DNA of 64,000 bases from Nannocystis sp. RBIL2 (GCF_026626745.1 NZ_JAPNJW010000001.1:4944001-5008000); one strand, 5' to 3'. Positions 35,418 through 44,485 are shown, counted from the stretch's first letter. Made by a program: numbers and translations. The notes: generated by a model not told the origin, from the letters alone.

Positions 35418-35906
35418 CTACGGCGCCGGCATCGGCGGGATCGCGGTCGTCCCGTCCTCGGTGGTCGTCTGCGGCGGCGGCATCGGCGGGATCGCGGTCG
35501 TCCCGTCCTCGGTGGTCGCTCCGGTCGTCTGCGGCGGTGGCATCGGCGGCACGACCGTCGTCCCCGCAGTGTCCTCGGTCGTCGTCCCGGTCGTCGTCCC
35601 GGTGGAGGTCGGCGGCGGCATCGGTGGCACCGCGGTCGTGCCCTCGGAGGGCATCGGCGGCACCATCGGCGGGATCAGGGTCGTGCTCGCCGAAGTCTCG
35701 CCGGTGGTGAACATCGGCGTCTCGGTCGGGTCGTCGCTCGACGTCGGCCCGGGCATCGGCGACTGCGTCGTCTCGCTGGCCGACTCGCTGGTCTTCTTGC
35801 CCTCGCCGCAGCCCGCGGCCCCGAGCGTCACCGCGATCAGCGTCGTGCGCACCAGCGCCGGCCCGGGCGGCAGCGGCGTCGGCCTGGGGGGTTTGGGCTC
35901 CGTCAT
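35418..35906 (-). CDS. lipoprotein made mostly of Thr/Pro repeats
   Basis: 162 residues. Signal peptide with lipobox LGAAGC, then a tail of low-complexity sequence: TTEDGTTAIPPMPPPQT repeated two to three times plus related units (EGTTAVPPMPPPTSTG). There is no folded domain, so it may be a surface spacer or the remains of a longer gene. The final repeats are near-identical at DNA level (about 50-base units, 35431-35560), which makes length variation likely. It follows the EamA transporter gene on the same strand with 34 bases between. Confidence 0.6.
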   Translation of the reverse strand: MTEPKPPRPTPLPPGPALVRTTLIAVTLGAAGCGEGKKTSESASETTQSPMPGPTSSDDPTETPMFTTGETSASTTLIPPMVPPMPSEGTTAVPPMPPPTSTGTTTGTTTEDTAGTTVVPPMPPPQTTGATTEDGTTAIPPMPPPQTTTEDGTTAIPPMPAP

Positions 35907-35940
35907 CGCCAGCCCAGGACACGCGGTCCGCAGCGGCCTG

Positions 35941-36789
35941 TCAAGCCTCGCCCCGCCGCGCCGCCAGCGCCGCCGCGAGCACCATCAAACCGCCGCCGAT
36001 CCCGAGCCGCAGCAGGTCGGCCTGTTCCCCGAAGATCGTCAGCGCCACCAGCACCCCGAGCGGCACCTTGAGGTTGTTGGCCACCGCGAGCGCGCCCGCG
36101 CCGACCTGCACCGCCCCGCGGTTCCACAAATAAAAGCCCATCCCGGTGGCCAGCACCCCCAGGTACGCGAACACCAGCCACTGCGTGCTCGACACCTTCG
36201 TCAGCGTCGACCATCCGCCGCTCAGGCTCGTCGCGATCACGGTCACCGCCACCCCGCCGAGGTACAGCAGCGCGATGACCTCGCGGTCGCGCAGGTCGGT
36301 CCGCTCGCGCCGCAGCCTTCGGTACGCCGACTGGCCCCACGCGAAGCACACGCTCGACAGCTGCACGAGCAGGAAGCCGAGCCACGCCACCCCCGCGCCC
36401 TCGCGGTGCTGGATCACCGCGGCCCCCGCGGCCGCCATCGCCGCCAGCGCGACGTTGACGGCGTCGAACCGGCGCGCGTACGCGTCGCAGATCAGCGCCA
36501 CGTACAGCGGCGTCAGCACCGTGTACAGCACCACCTCGTGGGCGGCCGCGAACTGGAACGCGGTGATGTAGCCGACGTACATCAGACCGTACTGCACCGC
36601 CCCGATCACGAGCAACCGAGTGATCACGCCCGCCTCGAGCCCACGCGTACGCAGGAGCGGCAGGAACAGCGGCAGCGCGAGCACGAGCCGCATCGCCGCC
36701 ACGAAGTTCGGATCGAGGCCGCCCAGGTGGCGCTTGATCAGCCCAAAGGAGAACGCCCAGAGCAGGGTCGCCGCGAGCAGGGAGCGCAT
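35941..36789 (-). CDS. EamA/DMT-family transporter
   Basis: 282 residues with about ten membrane helices arranged as two five-helix EamA halves (MRSLLAATLLWAFSFGLIKR; SSVCFAWGQSAYRRLRRE between them; GVLATGMGFYLWNRGAVQVG in the second half). Conserved family points are the Trp-Ala-Phe-Ser start of helix 1 and the GExxDLLRLGIGGGLMVLAA end. These carriers usually export metabolites such as amino acids; the substrate is not indicated. ATG 36789 was chosen as it starts the first helix. It is divergent from the AlkB gene, with 97 bases between starts. Confidence 0.8.
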   Translation of the reverse strand: MRSLLAATLLWAFSFGLIKRHLGGLDPNFVAAMRLVLALPLFLPLLRTRGLEAGVITRLLVIGAVQYGLMYVGYITAFQFAAAHEVVLYTVLTPLYVALICDAYARRFDAVNVALAAMAAAGAAVIQHREGAGVAWLGFLLVQLSSVCFAWGQSAYRRLRRERTDLRDREVIALLYLGGVAVTVIATSLSGGWSTLTKVSSTQWLVFAYLGVLATGMGFYLWNRGAVQVGAGALAVANNLKVPLGVLVALTIFGEQADLLRLGIGGGLMVLAAALAARRGEA

Positions 36790-36886
36790 GGCCTGGCCGC
36801 CATCTCGCAAGTTCGCCCCGCTTGCAAGCCCGGCCCACGCGCGCAATTGCACGCGGCGACGCGGCGGGCGCGTGGCAGCATGACGC

Positions 36887-37450
36887 ATGACCGCGGCGGT
36901 CCCCGGCCTCACCCTCGTGCCCGAGTGGATCTCCGGCGAACGCGAGCGCGACATCATCGCCGCAGTCGACGCCCTCCCGTGGGACGACGGCCTGCGCCGC
37001 CGCGTCCAGCACCACGGCTACCGCTACGCCTACCGCGGCCGCAAGGTCGACGCCGCCGAGCCGCTCGGGCCGCTGCCGACCTGGGCCGCGGAGCTGGCGG
37101 CGCGCCTCCACGGTGACGCGATCTTCACCTGTCCTCCGGACCAGGTCATCGTCAACGAGTATGTGCCCGGCCAGGGTATCTCCGCCCACATCGACTGCGT
37201 CCCCTGCTTCGGCCCGGTGATCGCCTCGCTCAGCCTCGGCAGCGGCGCAACTCTGGAATTGTCGCACCCGACCACGAGCTCGCGGGCCGCGGTCTGGCTG
37301 CCGCCCCGCAGCCTCCTGGTCCTCGCCGACGACGCGCGCTACCGCTGGCGCCACGCCATCCCGGCGCGCAAGAGCGACCCCGATCGCGGCCCACGCGGTC
37401 GCCGGCTGTCGCTGACCTTCCGCACCGTCCTCCGCGATCGCCGCGGCTGA
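36887..37450 (+). CDS. AlkB-like Fe(II)/2-oxoglutarate dioxygenase
   Basis: 187 residues. DNA or RNA demethylation repair family. The fold landmarks are NEYVPGQGISAHIDC with the HxD metal pair, FGPVIASLSLGSGATLEL, RSLLVLADDARYRWRHAIP with the distal His and the RxxxxxR pair in GRRLSLTFRTVLRD that grips 2-oxoglutarate. The short form without an N-terminal extension resembles ALKBH-type bacterial members. It would remove alkyl groups oxidatively from bases; the exact lesion is unknown. There is no Ada or AlkA gene nearby, but a photolyase lies 9 kb away. Confidence 0.85.
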   Translation: MTAAVPGLTLVPEWISGERERDIIAAVDALPWDDGLRRRVQHHGYRYAYRGRKVDAAEPLGPLPTWAAELAARLHGDAIFTCPPDQVIVNEYVPGQGISAHIDCVPCFGPVIASLSLGSGATLELSHPTTSSRAAVWLPPRSLLVLADDARYRWRHAIPARKSDPDRGPRGRRLSLTFRTVLRDRRG

Positions 37451-37498
37451 TCGCGGTCCCGAGACCACCCGCGGGTCGCCGCGTTACACTGAACCATC

Positions 37499-39640
37499 GT
37501 GTCTGCCGCGTCCCGGACCCTCGCCGTCGCAGCCGCCCTCGTCCTCGGTCCCCTGGTCGCCGGTCCGGCCCGCGCCGACAACCTGCACATCGACGTCCAG
37601 TCCAACCCCGAGCGCAACTTCACCCCGGTGCAGGAGCTCGCCTACGAGGCGATCGTCGCCGGCGTCGACGGCTACAAGGTCGACCTGCGCCTGCGCGTCA
37701 CCCTGCACAACGCCAGCAAGCGCCGCCAGGACGCTGTCCTCAGCCTCGCGCTGCCCCGCGACGCCGAGCTCTTCGGCCTCGCGGTCGCCCGCGACGGCAC
37801 GTGGAGCTCCGGTCGCGCCGCCGGCGTCGCCGTCGAGCCGGCCCACCGCGCCTCCGGCACCGTGTTCGCCCGCGCCCTCGCGCCCGCGGTCGCGGGCGAC
37901 CTGCCCGCGGCCGAGGTCGTCGTCTTCAACCTCGAGCCGGAGGCGACGATCCAGATCGAGCTGCAGCTCAAGGCCCCGCCGCGCCTGCGCGCCGATCACT
38001 GGGAGCTCGAGCTGCCGAGCCGCGGCGACGACCGCTGGGGCCTCGCGCCCGAGCGCCGCGTCGTCGTCCAGGGCGCCCGCCCCGGCGACATCCCCCGCTT
38101 CTGGCTCGACGACCGCGCCAGCGACGGCGCCGGCGTCCTCCTCTCGCGCCCCGAGGACAGGTCCTTAGTTTCATGGCCTTATAAACATGTCTCGAAGGAC
38201 AGAGGCATCCTCGACGGCCACCTCGAGCTCTTGCCCGACCCGACCCCGCCCGGCGTCAAGGCCAGCGGCGGCCGCTTCCGCGCCTACCTGCGCCTCGGCG
38301 CCGCCCCGCCGCCGCGGCCCGACCACGTCGTCGTCGTCCTCGACCGCTCGCGCAGCACCGCCCCCGACCTCCACCGCGACGCCTTCGCCGCGCTGACCGG
38401 CCTGTTCGACGAGCTGCCGCCGACCCTCACCTTCGACGCGATCAGCTTCGCCCGCACCGCGCGCCCGCTGCTGGCTGACGGCGAGTTCCCGAGCGTGCGC
38501 GACCGCGGCGCCCGCGACCGCGTCGCCGCCGCCCTCGACGCCGGCGCGCGCGAGCAGGGCACCGACCTCGCCGCCGCCCTCGCCCTCGCCGGCCGCCGGA
38601 TCGCCGCCCGCGACGCCCACAGGCCGCTCGTCGTCGTCATCACCGACGGCATGCTCCCCGCCGGCATCGGCGCGCAGCAGATCGGACATGTCTTTTCGGA
38701 CAGCCTCGAGAAAAAGTCGACCCGCCCCGAGCTGCTGTTCATCGTCGACGAGCCGATGATGCTGCGCGGCGGGATCACCCCGCAGCACCCGATCACCAGC
38801 GTCGCCACCGCCCTCGGCGCCCGCATCAGCCTCGAGTCGCTGGCCCAGCACGCCCGCCGCAGCGGCGGCGAACCGCCCGAGGGCCTCACCGAGGCGCTCC
38901 TGGCCGCCCCCGCCGTCCTCTCCGACCTCGAGCTGCAGCTCCCGCGCCGCGCCGCCCTCGACGAGCCCGCCCCGGGGGGCCTCGTCGCCGGCAACGTCCT
39001 CGTCGTCCGCGGCCACTACACCGGCGCCCCGCCGAGCGTCGGCGTGCGCGGCAAGCTGGCCGGCGTCCGCACCAGCCGGACCCTGCGCGCAGTCGCCTCG
39101 CGCCCGCCGCCCGCCGCCCTGGTCGCCTCGTTCGGCGTGTCCGACCTCGACCGCGCTGCCGCCGACGGCTTCACCCGCCCGCCGTGGTTCGGCCTCAATC
39201 AACAGCGCGTGGCCCGGCTCGGCATCACCTGGGCCGGCCGCGGCAACGGCGACGAGCGCGGCTTCCTCGACGAGAAGATTTTCCGCAACTACCTCGGGAT
39301 CCGCGTCTTCCCCCGCGCCCGCGCCTGCTTCAATAAGGCCCTCACGCGCGACAAGCAGCTCGGCGGCAAGGTCGTATTCGAACTCGAGGTCGGCAAGGGC
39401 GAGGTCATGCTGGCAAGGGTCGACGCTGCCGGCCTCAACCACCGCGAGCCCGGCTTCGAGGCCTGCCTGCTCGAGGCCGCCTGGGCCCTGGAGATCCCCG
39501 CCGGCCGCCTCGACGACCAGATCTACCGCCTCCGCTACCCGGTCGTCTTCAACCCGCCCGCCGGCGGCCGCCCGGCCATGGAAGACGACCCCCTCGGCCC
39601 CGGCACCGTCGAGCTCCTCCTCGGCCTGCCGAACCGCTGA
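37499..39640 (+). CDS. VIT/vWA-domain protein with AgmX-type C-terminal domain
   Basis: 713 residues, GTG start. A Sec signal (VAAALVLGPLVAGPARA) precedes a VIT domain (about 35-165; YKVDLRLRVTLHNASKRRQD), then a von Willebrand A domain from about 275 with a MIDAS-like DRSRS and a later TDG (VVVITDGMLPAG). The last 100 residues (FPRARACFNKALTRDKQLGG, then KVVFELEVGKGEV and GFEACLLEAAWALEIP) match the TonB-like AgmX/PglI C-terminal module seen in myxobacterial gliding and envelope proteins. Predicted location is periplasm or outer surface. Two stretches (SRPEDRSLVSWPYKHVSKDR; IGHVFSDSLEKKS) are coded by palindromic elements. Confidence 0.75.
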   Translation: MSAASRTLAVAAALVLGPLVAGPARADNLHIDVQSNPERNFTPVQELAYEAIVAGVDGYKVDLRLRVTLHNASKRRQDAVLSLALPRDAELFGLAVARDGTWSSGRAAGVAVEPAHRASGTVFARALAPAVAGDLPAAEVVVFNLEPEATIQIELQLKAPPRLRADHWELELPSRGDDRWGLAPERRVVVQGARPGDIPRFWLDDRASDGAGVLLSRPEDRSLVSWPYKHVSKDRGILDGHLELLPDPTPPGVKASGGRFRAYLRLGAAPPPRPDHVVVVLDRSRSTAPDLHRDAFAALTGLFDELPPTLTFDAISFARTARPLLADGEFPSVRDRGARDRVAAALDAGAREQGTDLAAALALAGRRIAARDAHRPLVVVITDGMLPAGIGAQQIGHVFSDSLEKKSTRPELLFIVDEPMMLRGGITPQHPITSVATALGARISLESLAQHARRSGGEPPEGLTEALLAAPAVLSDLELQLPRRAALDEPAPGGLVAGNVLVVRGHYTGAPPSVGVRGKLAGVRTSRTLRAVASRPPPAALVASFGVSDLDRAAADGFTRPPWFGLNQQRVARLGITWAGRGNGDERGFLDEKIFRNYLGIRVFPRARACFNKALTRDKQLGGKVVFELEVGKGEVMLARVDAAGLNHREPGFEACLLEAAWALEIPAGRLDDQIYRLRYPVVFNPPAGGRPAMEDDPLGPGTVELLLGLPNR
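38188..38201. repeat. variant palindromic element in the vWA gene
   Basis: TGTCTCGAAGGACA (one wobble pair in the stem) preceded by GAGGACAGGTCC at about 38153-38164. A related hairpin (TGTCTTTTCGGACA) lies near 38688-38701. All keep the reading frame. Confidence 0.6.
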
Positions 39641-39736
39641 CGCCGCCATCGCGCGCATCTGCATCACATGGCTCCAAGGACAGATCCACGACATGCTTTG
39701 ACAGGCGTGGGCCCCTTGGATTTGCTTGCTCTGCTC

Positions 39737-40879
39737 ATGCAGCGCCTCTCAGCGGCTCACAGTTTCGCGCCTTGCCTCATCCGGCGAAGCGTCCTCGCTT
39801 CGGCGCTACTGGGCGCGTGCATGTGCGGGTCACCCGACCCAGGTGCCACGAGCACATCCGGGGCTTCCACGACGACCGCGGCCGCTTCGGCAGACACCGC
39901 GGAAGCGGGCACAAGTACGAAGCCGGACACCGGAAGCGAGACCGGCGACAACTCTGTATGCAAGGACGACGAGGCTTGTCCCTGCGGTACGCTCGGCTGC
40001 CCCTGCAACCCCGACAAGACTTGCAGCGCCGGCGCATGCAACGCCGACTCGTCTACATGCACCGAAGAAAAAGACGGCATGATGCACATCCCCGCTGGCC
40101 CGTTCTGGATGGGTTGCCGCGATGGCTTCGACACCGACGAGTTGACCGGTCCATGCGCGGACAGCGAATTACCCTCGCGCGAAGTCATCGTGTCCGCCTT
40201 CTGGATCGACAAGCACGAGGTCACCAAGGGCGCTTACCGTCAGTGCATCGAGGCAGGCTCGTGCGAACCCACCCCTCATTGGGACGCCGAGTGGTATCAG
40301 GGCGAGGAAGGCAGCGGCTATTTCGTCCCCGGACTCGACGACATGCCGGCGGCCTCGGCCACTTGGTCACAGGCGTCCACATATTGCGCCTGGCTCGGCA
40401 AGCGCCTGCCGACCGAGGCCGAGTGGGAAAAGGCAGCCCGCGGCACCGATGGACGCAAATACCCGTGGGGCATGCAGGAGCCGACCTGCGACCACGCAAA
40501 CTACAAACCCTGGGACATCAACACGATGACTCCGGGACCTGAGTGCTGGTATCGCGAAATGTACCAGACCTTGACCCCGGTCGGGATGTTCTGCGCGCTG
40601 GGCGTCTCTCCCTACGGCTTGTGCGATACATCCGGCAATACCTCCGAGTGGGTCGCGGACGGATACGAGAGCCAGGGTCTCGGCTATGAAGGACTGCCAG
40701 CCCTCGACCCGGTCCGCGAGCCGACAGGGAACCTCGTCGTTCGACGGGGTTCGAACTGGGGCTCCTGGGATTTCGCCTCGGGCGGGTACACCTTGCGCGC
40801 CTGCAGGCGACTAGGTGCCCCCAAGAACTCCGTCAACGCGACGCTGGAAGCCGGCTTCCGCTGCGCGAAGTCGGACTGA
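39737..40879 (+). CDS. SUMF1/FGE-fold lipoprotein
   Basis: 380 residues. Lipoprotein signal with lipobox LLGAC, Thr/Ala-rich linker, a short Cys-rich part (CPCGTLGCPCNPDKTC), then the formylglycine-generating-enzyme-type domain: MMHIPAGPFWMGC, FWIDKHEVTKGAYRQC, SWSQA-like ATWSQASTYCAWLGKRLPTE-AEWEKAARG, YGLCDTSGNTSEWVADG and RRGSNWGSWDF…RLGAPKNSVNATLEAGFRCA. The cysteines that true FGE uses for oxidation are not seen at the expected place near RRGSNWG, so it is likely a ligand-binding or structural member. These lipoproteins are abundant in myxobacteria. ATG 39737 fits the signal peptide. Confidence 0.8.
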   Translation: MQRLSAAHSFAPCLIRRSVLASALLGACMCGSPDPGATSTSGASTTTAAASADTAEAGTSTKPDTGSETGDNSVCKDDEACPCGTLGCPCNPDKTCSAGACNADSSTCTEEKDGMMHIPAGPFWMGCRDGFDTDELTGPCADSELPSREVIVSAFWIDKHEVTKGAYRQCIEAGSCEPTPHWDAEWYQGEEGSGYFVPGLDDMPAASATWSQASTYCAWLGKRLPTEAEWEKAARGTDGRKYPWGMQEPTCDHANYKPWDINTMTPGPECWYREMYQTLTPVGMFCALGVSPYGLCDTSGNTSEWVADGYESQGLGYEGLPALDPVREPTGNLVVRRGSNWGSWDFASGGYTLRACRRLGAPKNSVNATLEAGFRCAKSD

Positions 40880-41239
40880 ACCCTCAAGGGCAAGACAGCG
40901 GCGCGCCGTCGAAGTCGTAGTCGAAATCCATGACATCGAGGACAAGATAATCCATGTCGTCCTCCCACTCATGGTGCCCGCGGCAGCGCTGAGGCTGGTG
41001 GTACTTCATCGAGGACATCTTGCGTTACGGTGCTGGACGACAACAACATCCTCTCCACCGACGCCATAGCCAAGCAAGGGCGGTCTCGCTACCGAAGATA
41101 CCCGACCCCGCTAGCAGGTATCTCGCGGAACACGCTCGGCTTACTGAGATACCGGCCGTTTCAGGAAAACAGGCAACCCTCCCGAGCTCGGCCACAAGGC
41201 ATATCCTAAAGACACACCACCGATGCGCTCCAGCCGCGG
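40880..41239. other. convergent gap with a short ORF and an inverted repeat
   Basis: 360 bases. It contains a possible 44-codon gene on the minus strand (40884-41018) and a perfect 8-base inverted repeat (GGTATCTC / GAGATACC, 41117-41124 and 41146-41153, 21 bases apart) upstream of it, which could be an operator. Nothing else was recognised. Confidence 0.4.
40884..41018 (-). CDS. possible 44-residue acidic peptide
   Basis: An ATG-started minus-strand frame codes MSSMKYHQPQRCRGHHEWED followed by DMDYLVLDVMDFDYDF and ends DGAPLSCP. Its composition (Asp, Tyr, His, Met) differs strongly from the Arg/Ala/Pro shadows that fill non-coding frames here, which is why I list it. No ribosome site is clear and no family is recognised. 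A signal peptide is absent; a peptide precursor or metal binder are guesses only. Confidence 0.35.
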   Translation of the reverse strand: MSSMKYHQPQRCRGHHEWEDDMDYLVLDVMDFDYDFDGAPLSCP

Positions 41240-43372
41240 TCACTCGCTCGCGCGCACGCCGAGCGATCGCTCGATGTCGCGGACGCGGATCTCCATCAGC
41301 TCCTGCTCGACGCGCCCGCGCTCCTCGTAGCTCGAGTAGTCCGTCTCGCCCCCCGACATCCCCTCGATGAAGCGCTCGATCGTGCGGGCCAGCCCGCCGG
41401 GGCCGAAGTACTGCCCGCCCTCGGTCACGACACCGTCCGGCGTCTCGCGCAATTGCAGCGCCAGCGCCCCCAGGCTGTCCGCGGCCGCCAGCGCGCCTTC
41501 CAGGCGTCGCCGCTCTTGCACCTTCTCGACCCGCTCGATCTTCGCGTCGAGCCGCAGCCACTCCTTGAGCCGCGCCTTGTAAACAGCCGACTGCGGCACC
41601 TTGTTGATCACCTCCGGCGTCAGCGACGAAAACCGCCAGTACGGCTGGTTCTGCGACGGCAGGTAGCGCTCGCCCTCGAAGTGGCGGCGGGCCATGAACA
41701 TCCCGATCAACAGCGCGTGGTCCAGCAGCAGCGTCGCCGCGGCTCCGGGCGCGGTCACGACCGGCCCGACCTGGGCGAGCCGCGGCTGCCACGTCGGCCC
41801 GCGCTCGACCTGCTGCGCGAACTTCGGGTCGGTCGAGATCGTCAGAGTCGAGCCGACCAGGGCCACGTGGACGTCGCGCCATCCCGGCACCGTCACCACG
41901 TGCCCGCGCGACTTGCCGCGCTTCACCTTCAGTCCCGCCACACCGAGCGGCGAGCTCGGCAGCTTCGCCATCGCCACAGTCACCAGCGCCGCCGCAGTGA
42001 CCGGATCTTTAAAACCCAGCGCGAGGTTGAAGCCGGGCTCCGCCTTGCTGCCGCCGCGGGCCATCGCCGCCACGTCCGTGGTCGTCAGCGCGAAGCTCAC
42101 CGTCCCCTCGAGCATCGCCAGCGCCGCCTTCGGGTCGCCGCCGACGTTGCGCTGCAGCTCTGCGAACAGCTCGTCGGCGCTCTTGCCGATCGCCCGCAGC
42201 AATGAATCGATCCCCGCGATCCCCTCGCTCACGTCGAGCTTGCCGCCCGCCCCGAACAGCACTCGCTCGCTGGCCGCGGTGATCGCCAGCGGCGGCCCCG
42301 CCCCGGCCGTCACCACTCGCCGCAGCAGCGCAGTCTCCGGCACTCGTGCGCGCGCGGTCCCGGCGATCGCCTCCGGCCCCAGCGACAGCCCTATCACGAT
42401 CGGCCCCAGCGGCCCGACCACCGTATTCCACAGCTCCTGCTCGCGCCGACGCTTCTCGCGGGCTTGTTGCTCCGAAGCCCGCTGCTCGGCCGCCACCTGC
42501 TCCCAGCGCGCGATTTCCTCGGCCGAGCCGCCGTGCTCGCGCAGCCGCTGCAGCTCCTGCACCGCCCAGTTCGTCGCCGGCTGCTCGTCGCGGCGACGGG
42601 CCGCCTCGATCTCGGCGCGCAGCATCCCGCCGACGTCGATGAGCGCGAGCAGGTCGCGCGGCTCCGCCGGGCCCACCGCCTGCTGCCAGCGCTGCGACGC
42701 GGTCAGGCCGCGCGCCGGGTCGACGCTCGCCAGCTCGCGGGCGAAGTCGTAGGGCGCCAGGCTCGGGTTGCCGACGTTCACCACGAACGCGAAGTCGTCG
42801 CGCAACACCAGCTGATTGCGCGCACCTGGCTCATGGGCCAGGACGATCCCGCGGTCCTCGTAGACCGACTCGAGCGAGCCGCCGAGCTTCGTACCCAGGC
42901 GATCGATGAAGTCGCGGAAGCGGAGCGGGTCGGTCAGCGAGATGAAGTAGCAGGTCGTCTCGCTGCCCGCGTCGAGCAGCGCCGCGCCGATCGGCCGGTC
43001 CGGGTCGACGCCGATCTCGGGCCAGCGCGCCGGGTCGAGCAGGTTGTGGCCGAACGACTGCTCTAAGTACGCCCCTGCCTGCTCGTAATACGGGCGGTAC
43101 GTCCCGATCAGCGCCGCCAGGTCGACTACCCGCAGCAGGTGGCGCACGCTCGCCGCGCTCACCACCACACCTGTCCTTTCGGGCAGAAGGTCGATCGGCG
43201 CCTGCGCCTGCGTCAAGGCCGGGGGCCGCGCGGCCTTGCGCGACGTCGTCGCCGCGGGCGCCGACGTCGACGCGGTCGGCGACGCGGTCGCCGTCTCCGG
43301 CTTGGGCCGACAACTTGCGGCCACGAGCATCGTCGCCAGCACCGCGGACCCCAACCTCGAATGCGAGCGCAT
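41240..43372 (-). CDS. large lipoprotein, hypothetical
   Basis: 710 residues. Lipoprotein signal (GSAVLATMLVAASC, Cys21), a Thr/Ser/Ala linker to about residue 55, then a long folded body without a recognised family. The segment TGVVVSAASVRHLLRVVDLA and FIDRLGTKLGGSLESVYEDR resemble the start of DUF3352-like myxobacterial proteins; a central coiled coil (EEIARWEQVAAEQRASEQQA, REKRRREQEL) divides two similar alpha/beta halves, and the end is Glu/Arg-rich. ATG 43372 was chosen since it begins the signal. Probably periplasmic; role unknown. A hairpin (CTGTCC / GGGCAG) of the palindromic type lies at about 43168-43183. Confidence 0.65.
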   Translation of the reverse strand: MRSHSRLGSAVLATMLVAASCRPKPETATASPTASTSAPAATTSRKAARPPALTQAQAPIDLLPERTGVVVSAASVRHLLRVVDLAALIGTYRPYYEQAGAYLEQSFGHNLLDPARWPEIGVDPDRPIGAALLDAGSETTCYFISLTDPLRFRDFIDRLGTKLGGSLESVYEDRGIVLAHEPGARNQLVLRDDFAFVVNVGNPSLAPYDFARELASVDPARGLTASQRWQQAVGPAEPRDLLALIDVGGMLRAEIEAARRRDEQPATNWAVQELQRLREHGGSAEEIARWEQVAAEQRASEQQAREKRRREQELWNTVVGPLGPIVIGLSLGPEAIAGTARARVPETALLRRVVTAGAGPPLAITAASERVLFGAGGKLDVSEGIAGIDSLLRAIGKSADELFAELQRNVGGDPKAALAMLEGTVSFALTTTDVAAMARGGSKAEPGFNLALGFKDPVTAAALVTVAMAKLPSSPLGVAGLKVKRGKSRGHVVTVPGWRDVHVALVGSTLTISTDPKFAQQVERGPTWQPRLAQVGPVVTAPGAAATLLLDHALLIGMFMARRHFEGERYLPSQNQPYWRFSSLTPEVINKVPQSAVYKARLKEWLRLDAKIERVEKVQERRRLEGALAAADSLGALALQLRETPDGVVTEGGQYFGPGGLARTIERFIEGMSGGETDYSSYEERGRVEQELMEIRVRDIERSLGVRASE

Positions 43373-43425
43373 GTCCCATCCTAGCACCGGGTCGACGCGC
43401 CGGCGTTCGCCCGCGCGCGCCGGCT

Positions 43426-43923
43426 TCAGGGCGACGCCGGCACCTTCTCCCACGCGTCGTACTTGCCCGCCGGCTCCGGGCCTGCGAACACCTGGATGGC
43501 GACGAGCGGCTCGGCTCCGTTCTCGAAGCTGACGAGCGCGCCCGGCGGCATGTAGATCGTCGTCCCCGGGCCCACCTCGTGCGATTGGCCGTCGATCGTG
43601 AACTTGCCCGCGCCGCTCAGGATGTGGATGTACTCCTCGGTCGGGTCGCGGTGCTCGGGCACCTTACCCCCCGGGGCCATCTCGAGCTTGCCGAGGAACG
43701 CGTTCTGGCCCCGCGCGAGCGCCCAGATCTGCGCCGCCCCGCCGCCCTTCTGCCGGTGCTCGGCCTGCGCCAGCGACGTCACCGCCGCCGGCAGCGGCGG
43801 CGACTTCGGCGGCTCCGGCTTCGCCACCTCTACCGGCGCCGGCTTTGCCACCTCCGCCGGCGCGCGGTCGCAGCCTGCAGTCATCGCAATCACGAAGAAG
43901 ATCGCCAGGCCGTCGCGTGACAT
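43426..43923 (-). CDS. cupin-domain lipoprotein
   Basis: 165 residues. Lipoprotein signal (LAIFFVIAMTAGC), a Pro/Lys/Val repeat linker (EVAKPAPVEVAKPEP), then one conserved beta-barrel cupin: KLEMAPGGKVPEHRDPTEEY has the G(x)5HxHx(3,4)E-type motif 1 (here with His-Arg-Asp and Glu), and GPGTTIYMPPGALVSFENGA corresponds to motif 2. Metal binding is plausible but one His of motif 1 is replaced. Enzymatic role not known; it may be a sensor or binding protein in the periplasm. ATG 43923 matches the signal; it is followed (minus direction) by the large lipoprotein gene. Confidence 0.7.
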   Translation of the reverse strand: MSRDGLAIFFVIAMTAGCDRAPAEVAKPAPVEVAKPEPPKSPPLPAAVTSLAQAEHRQKGGGAAQIWALARGQNAFLGKLEMAPGGKVPEHRDPTEEYIHILSGAGKFTIDGQSHEVGPGTTIYMPPGALVSFENGAEPLVAIQVFAGPEPAGKYDAWEKVPASP

Positions 43924-43996
43924 CGCGCCGCAACGTACATCACGACGCGTGCGCCTCGCAACGGCCCGGCTCAATGGTCATGTTCGACAGGGGCGC

Positions 43997-44485
43997 TTAT
44001 GCGGACAGTGCCCGCTCGACGGCTTGCATCACCTCGGGCGCGAGCGGCTCGATCTGCGGTTCGAAGCGGTGCGACACGCGGCCGTCCTTGCCGACCAGGA
44101 ACTTGGTGAAGTTCCACTTGATCTCGCCGCGCAGGCCCTCGGGCAGCTCCTCGGTCAGGGTGCGGTACAGCGGCGACTTGTCGCCCTTGGCCTTGACCTT
44201 CTCGAACAGCGGAAAGTTGACCGAGAACCGCGTCGAGCAGAACTGCTGGATCTCCTCGGGCGAGCCCGGCTCCTGCGCGCCGAAGTCGTTGCACGGGAAC
44301 CCGAGCACCGAGAAGCCGCGGCCCTTGAAGCTCTGGTGCAGCGCCTCGAGCGCGTGGTACTGCGGCGTCAGCCCGCACTGGGAGGCCGTGTTCACGATCA
44401 GGAGCACCTGGCCGCGGTAATCGGCGAGCGAGCGGGTCGCGCCGGCGAGGGTCCGGACTTCGTGGTCGAGCGCGGGGCCTTGCAT
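43997..44485 (-). CDS. glutathione/thioredoxin peroxidase (GPx family)
   Basis: 162 residues, normal for bacterial BtuE/GPx proteins. The fold starts with LADYRGQVLLIVNTASQCGL, where Cys in TASQCG is the peroxidatic residue (Cys rather than selenocysteine), followed by the conserved Gln in GFPCNDFGAQEPG and the Trp-Asn pair in IKWNFTKFLVGKDG. The family reduces hydroperoxides with thioredoxin or glutathione. FPCNDF carries a second Cys that fits the resolving position of thioredoxin-type enzymes. There is no signal peptide, so it is cytosolic. ATG 44485 fits. It is divergent from the MpaB-type gene. Confidence 0.9.
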   Translation of the reverse strand: MQGPALDHEVRTLAGATRSLADYRGQVLLIVNTASQCGLTPQYHALEALHQSFKGRGFSVLGFPCNDFGAQEPGSPEEIQQFCSTRFSVNFPLFEKVKAKGDKSPLYRTLTEELPEGLRGEIKWNFTKFLVGKDGRVSHRFEPQIEPLAPEVMQAVERALSA

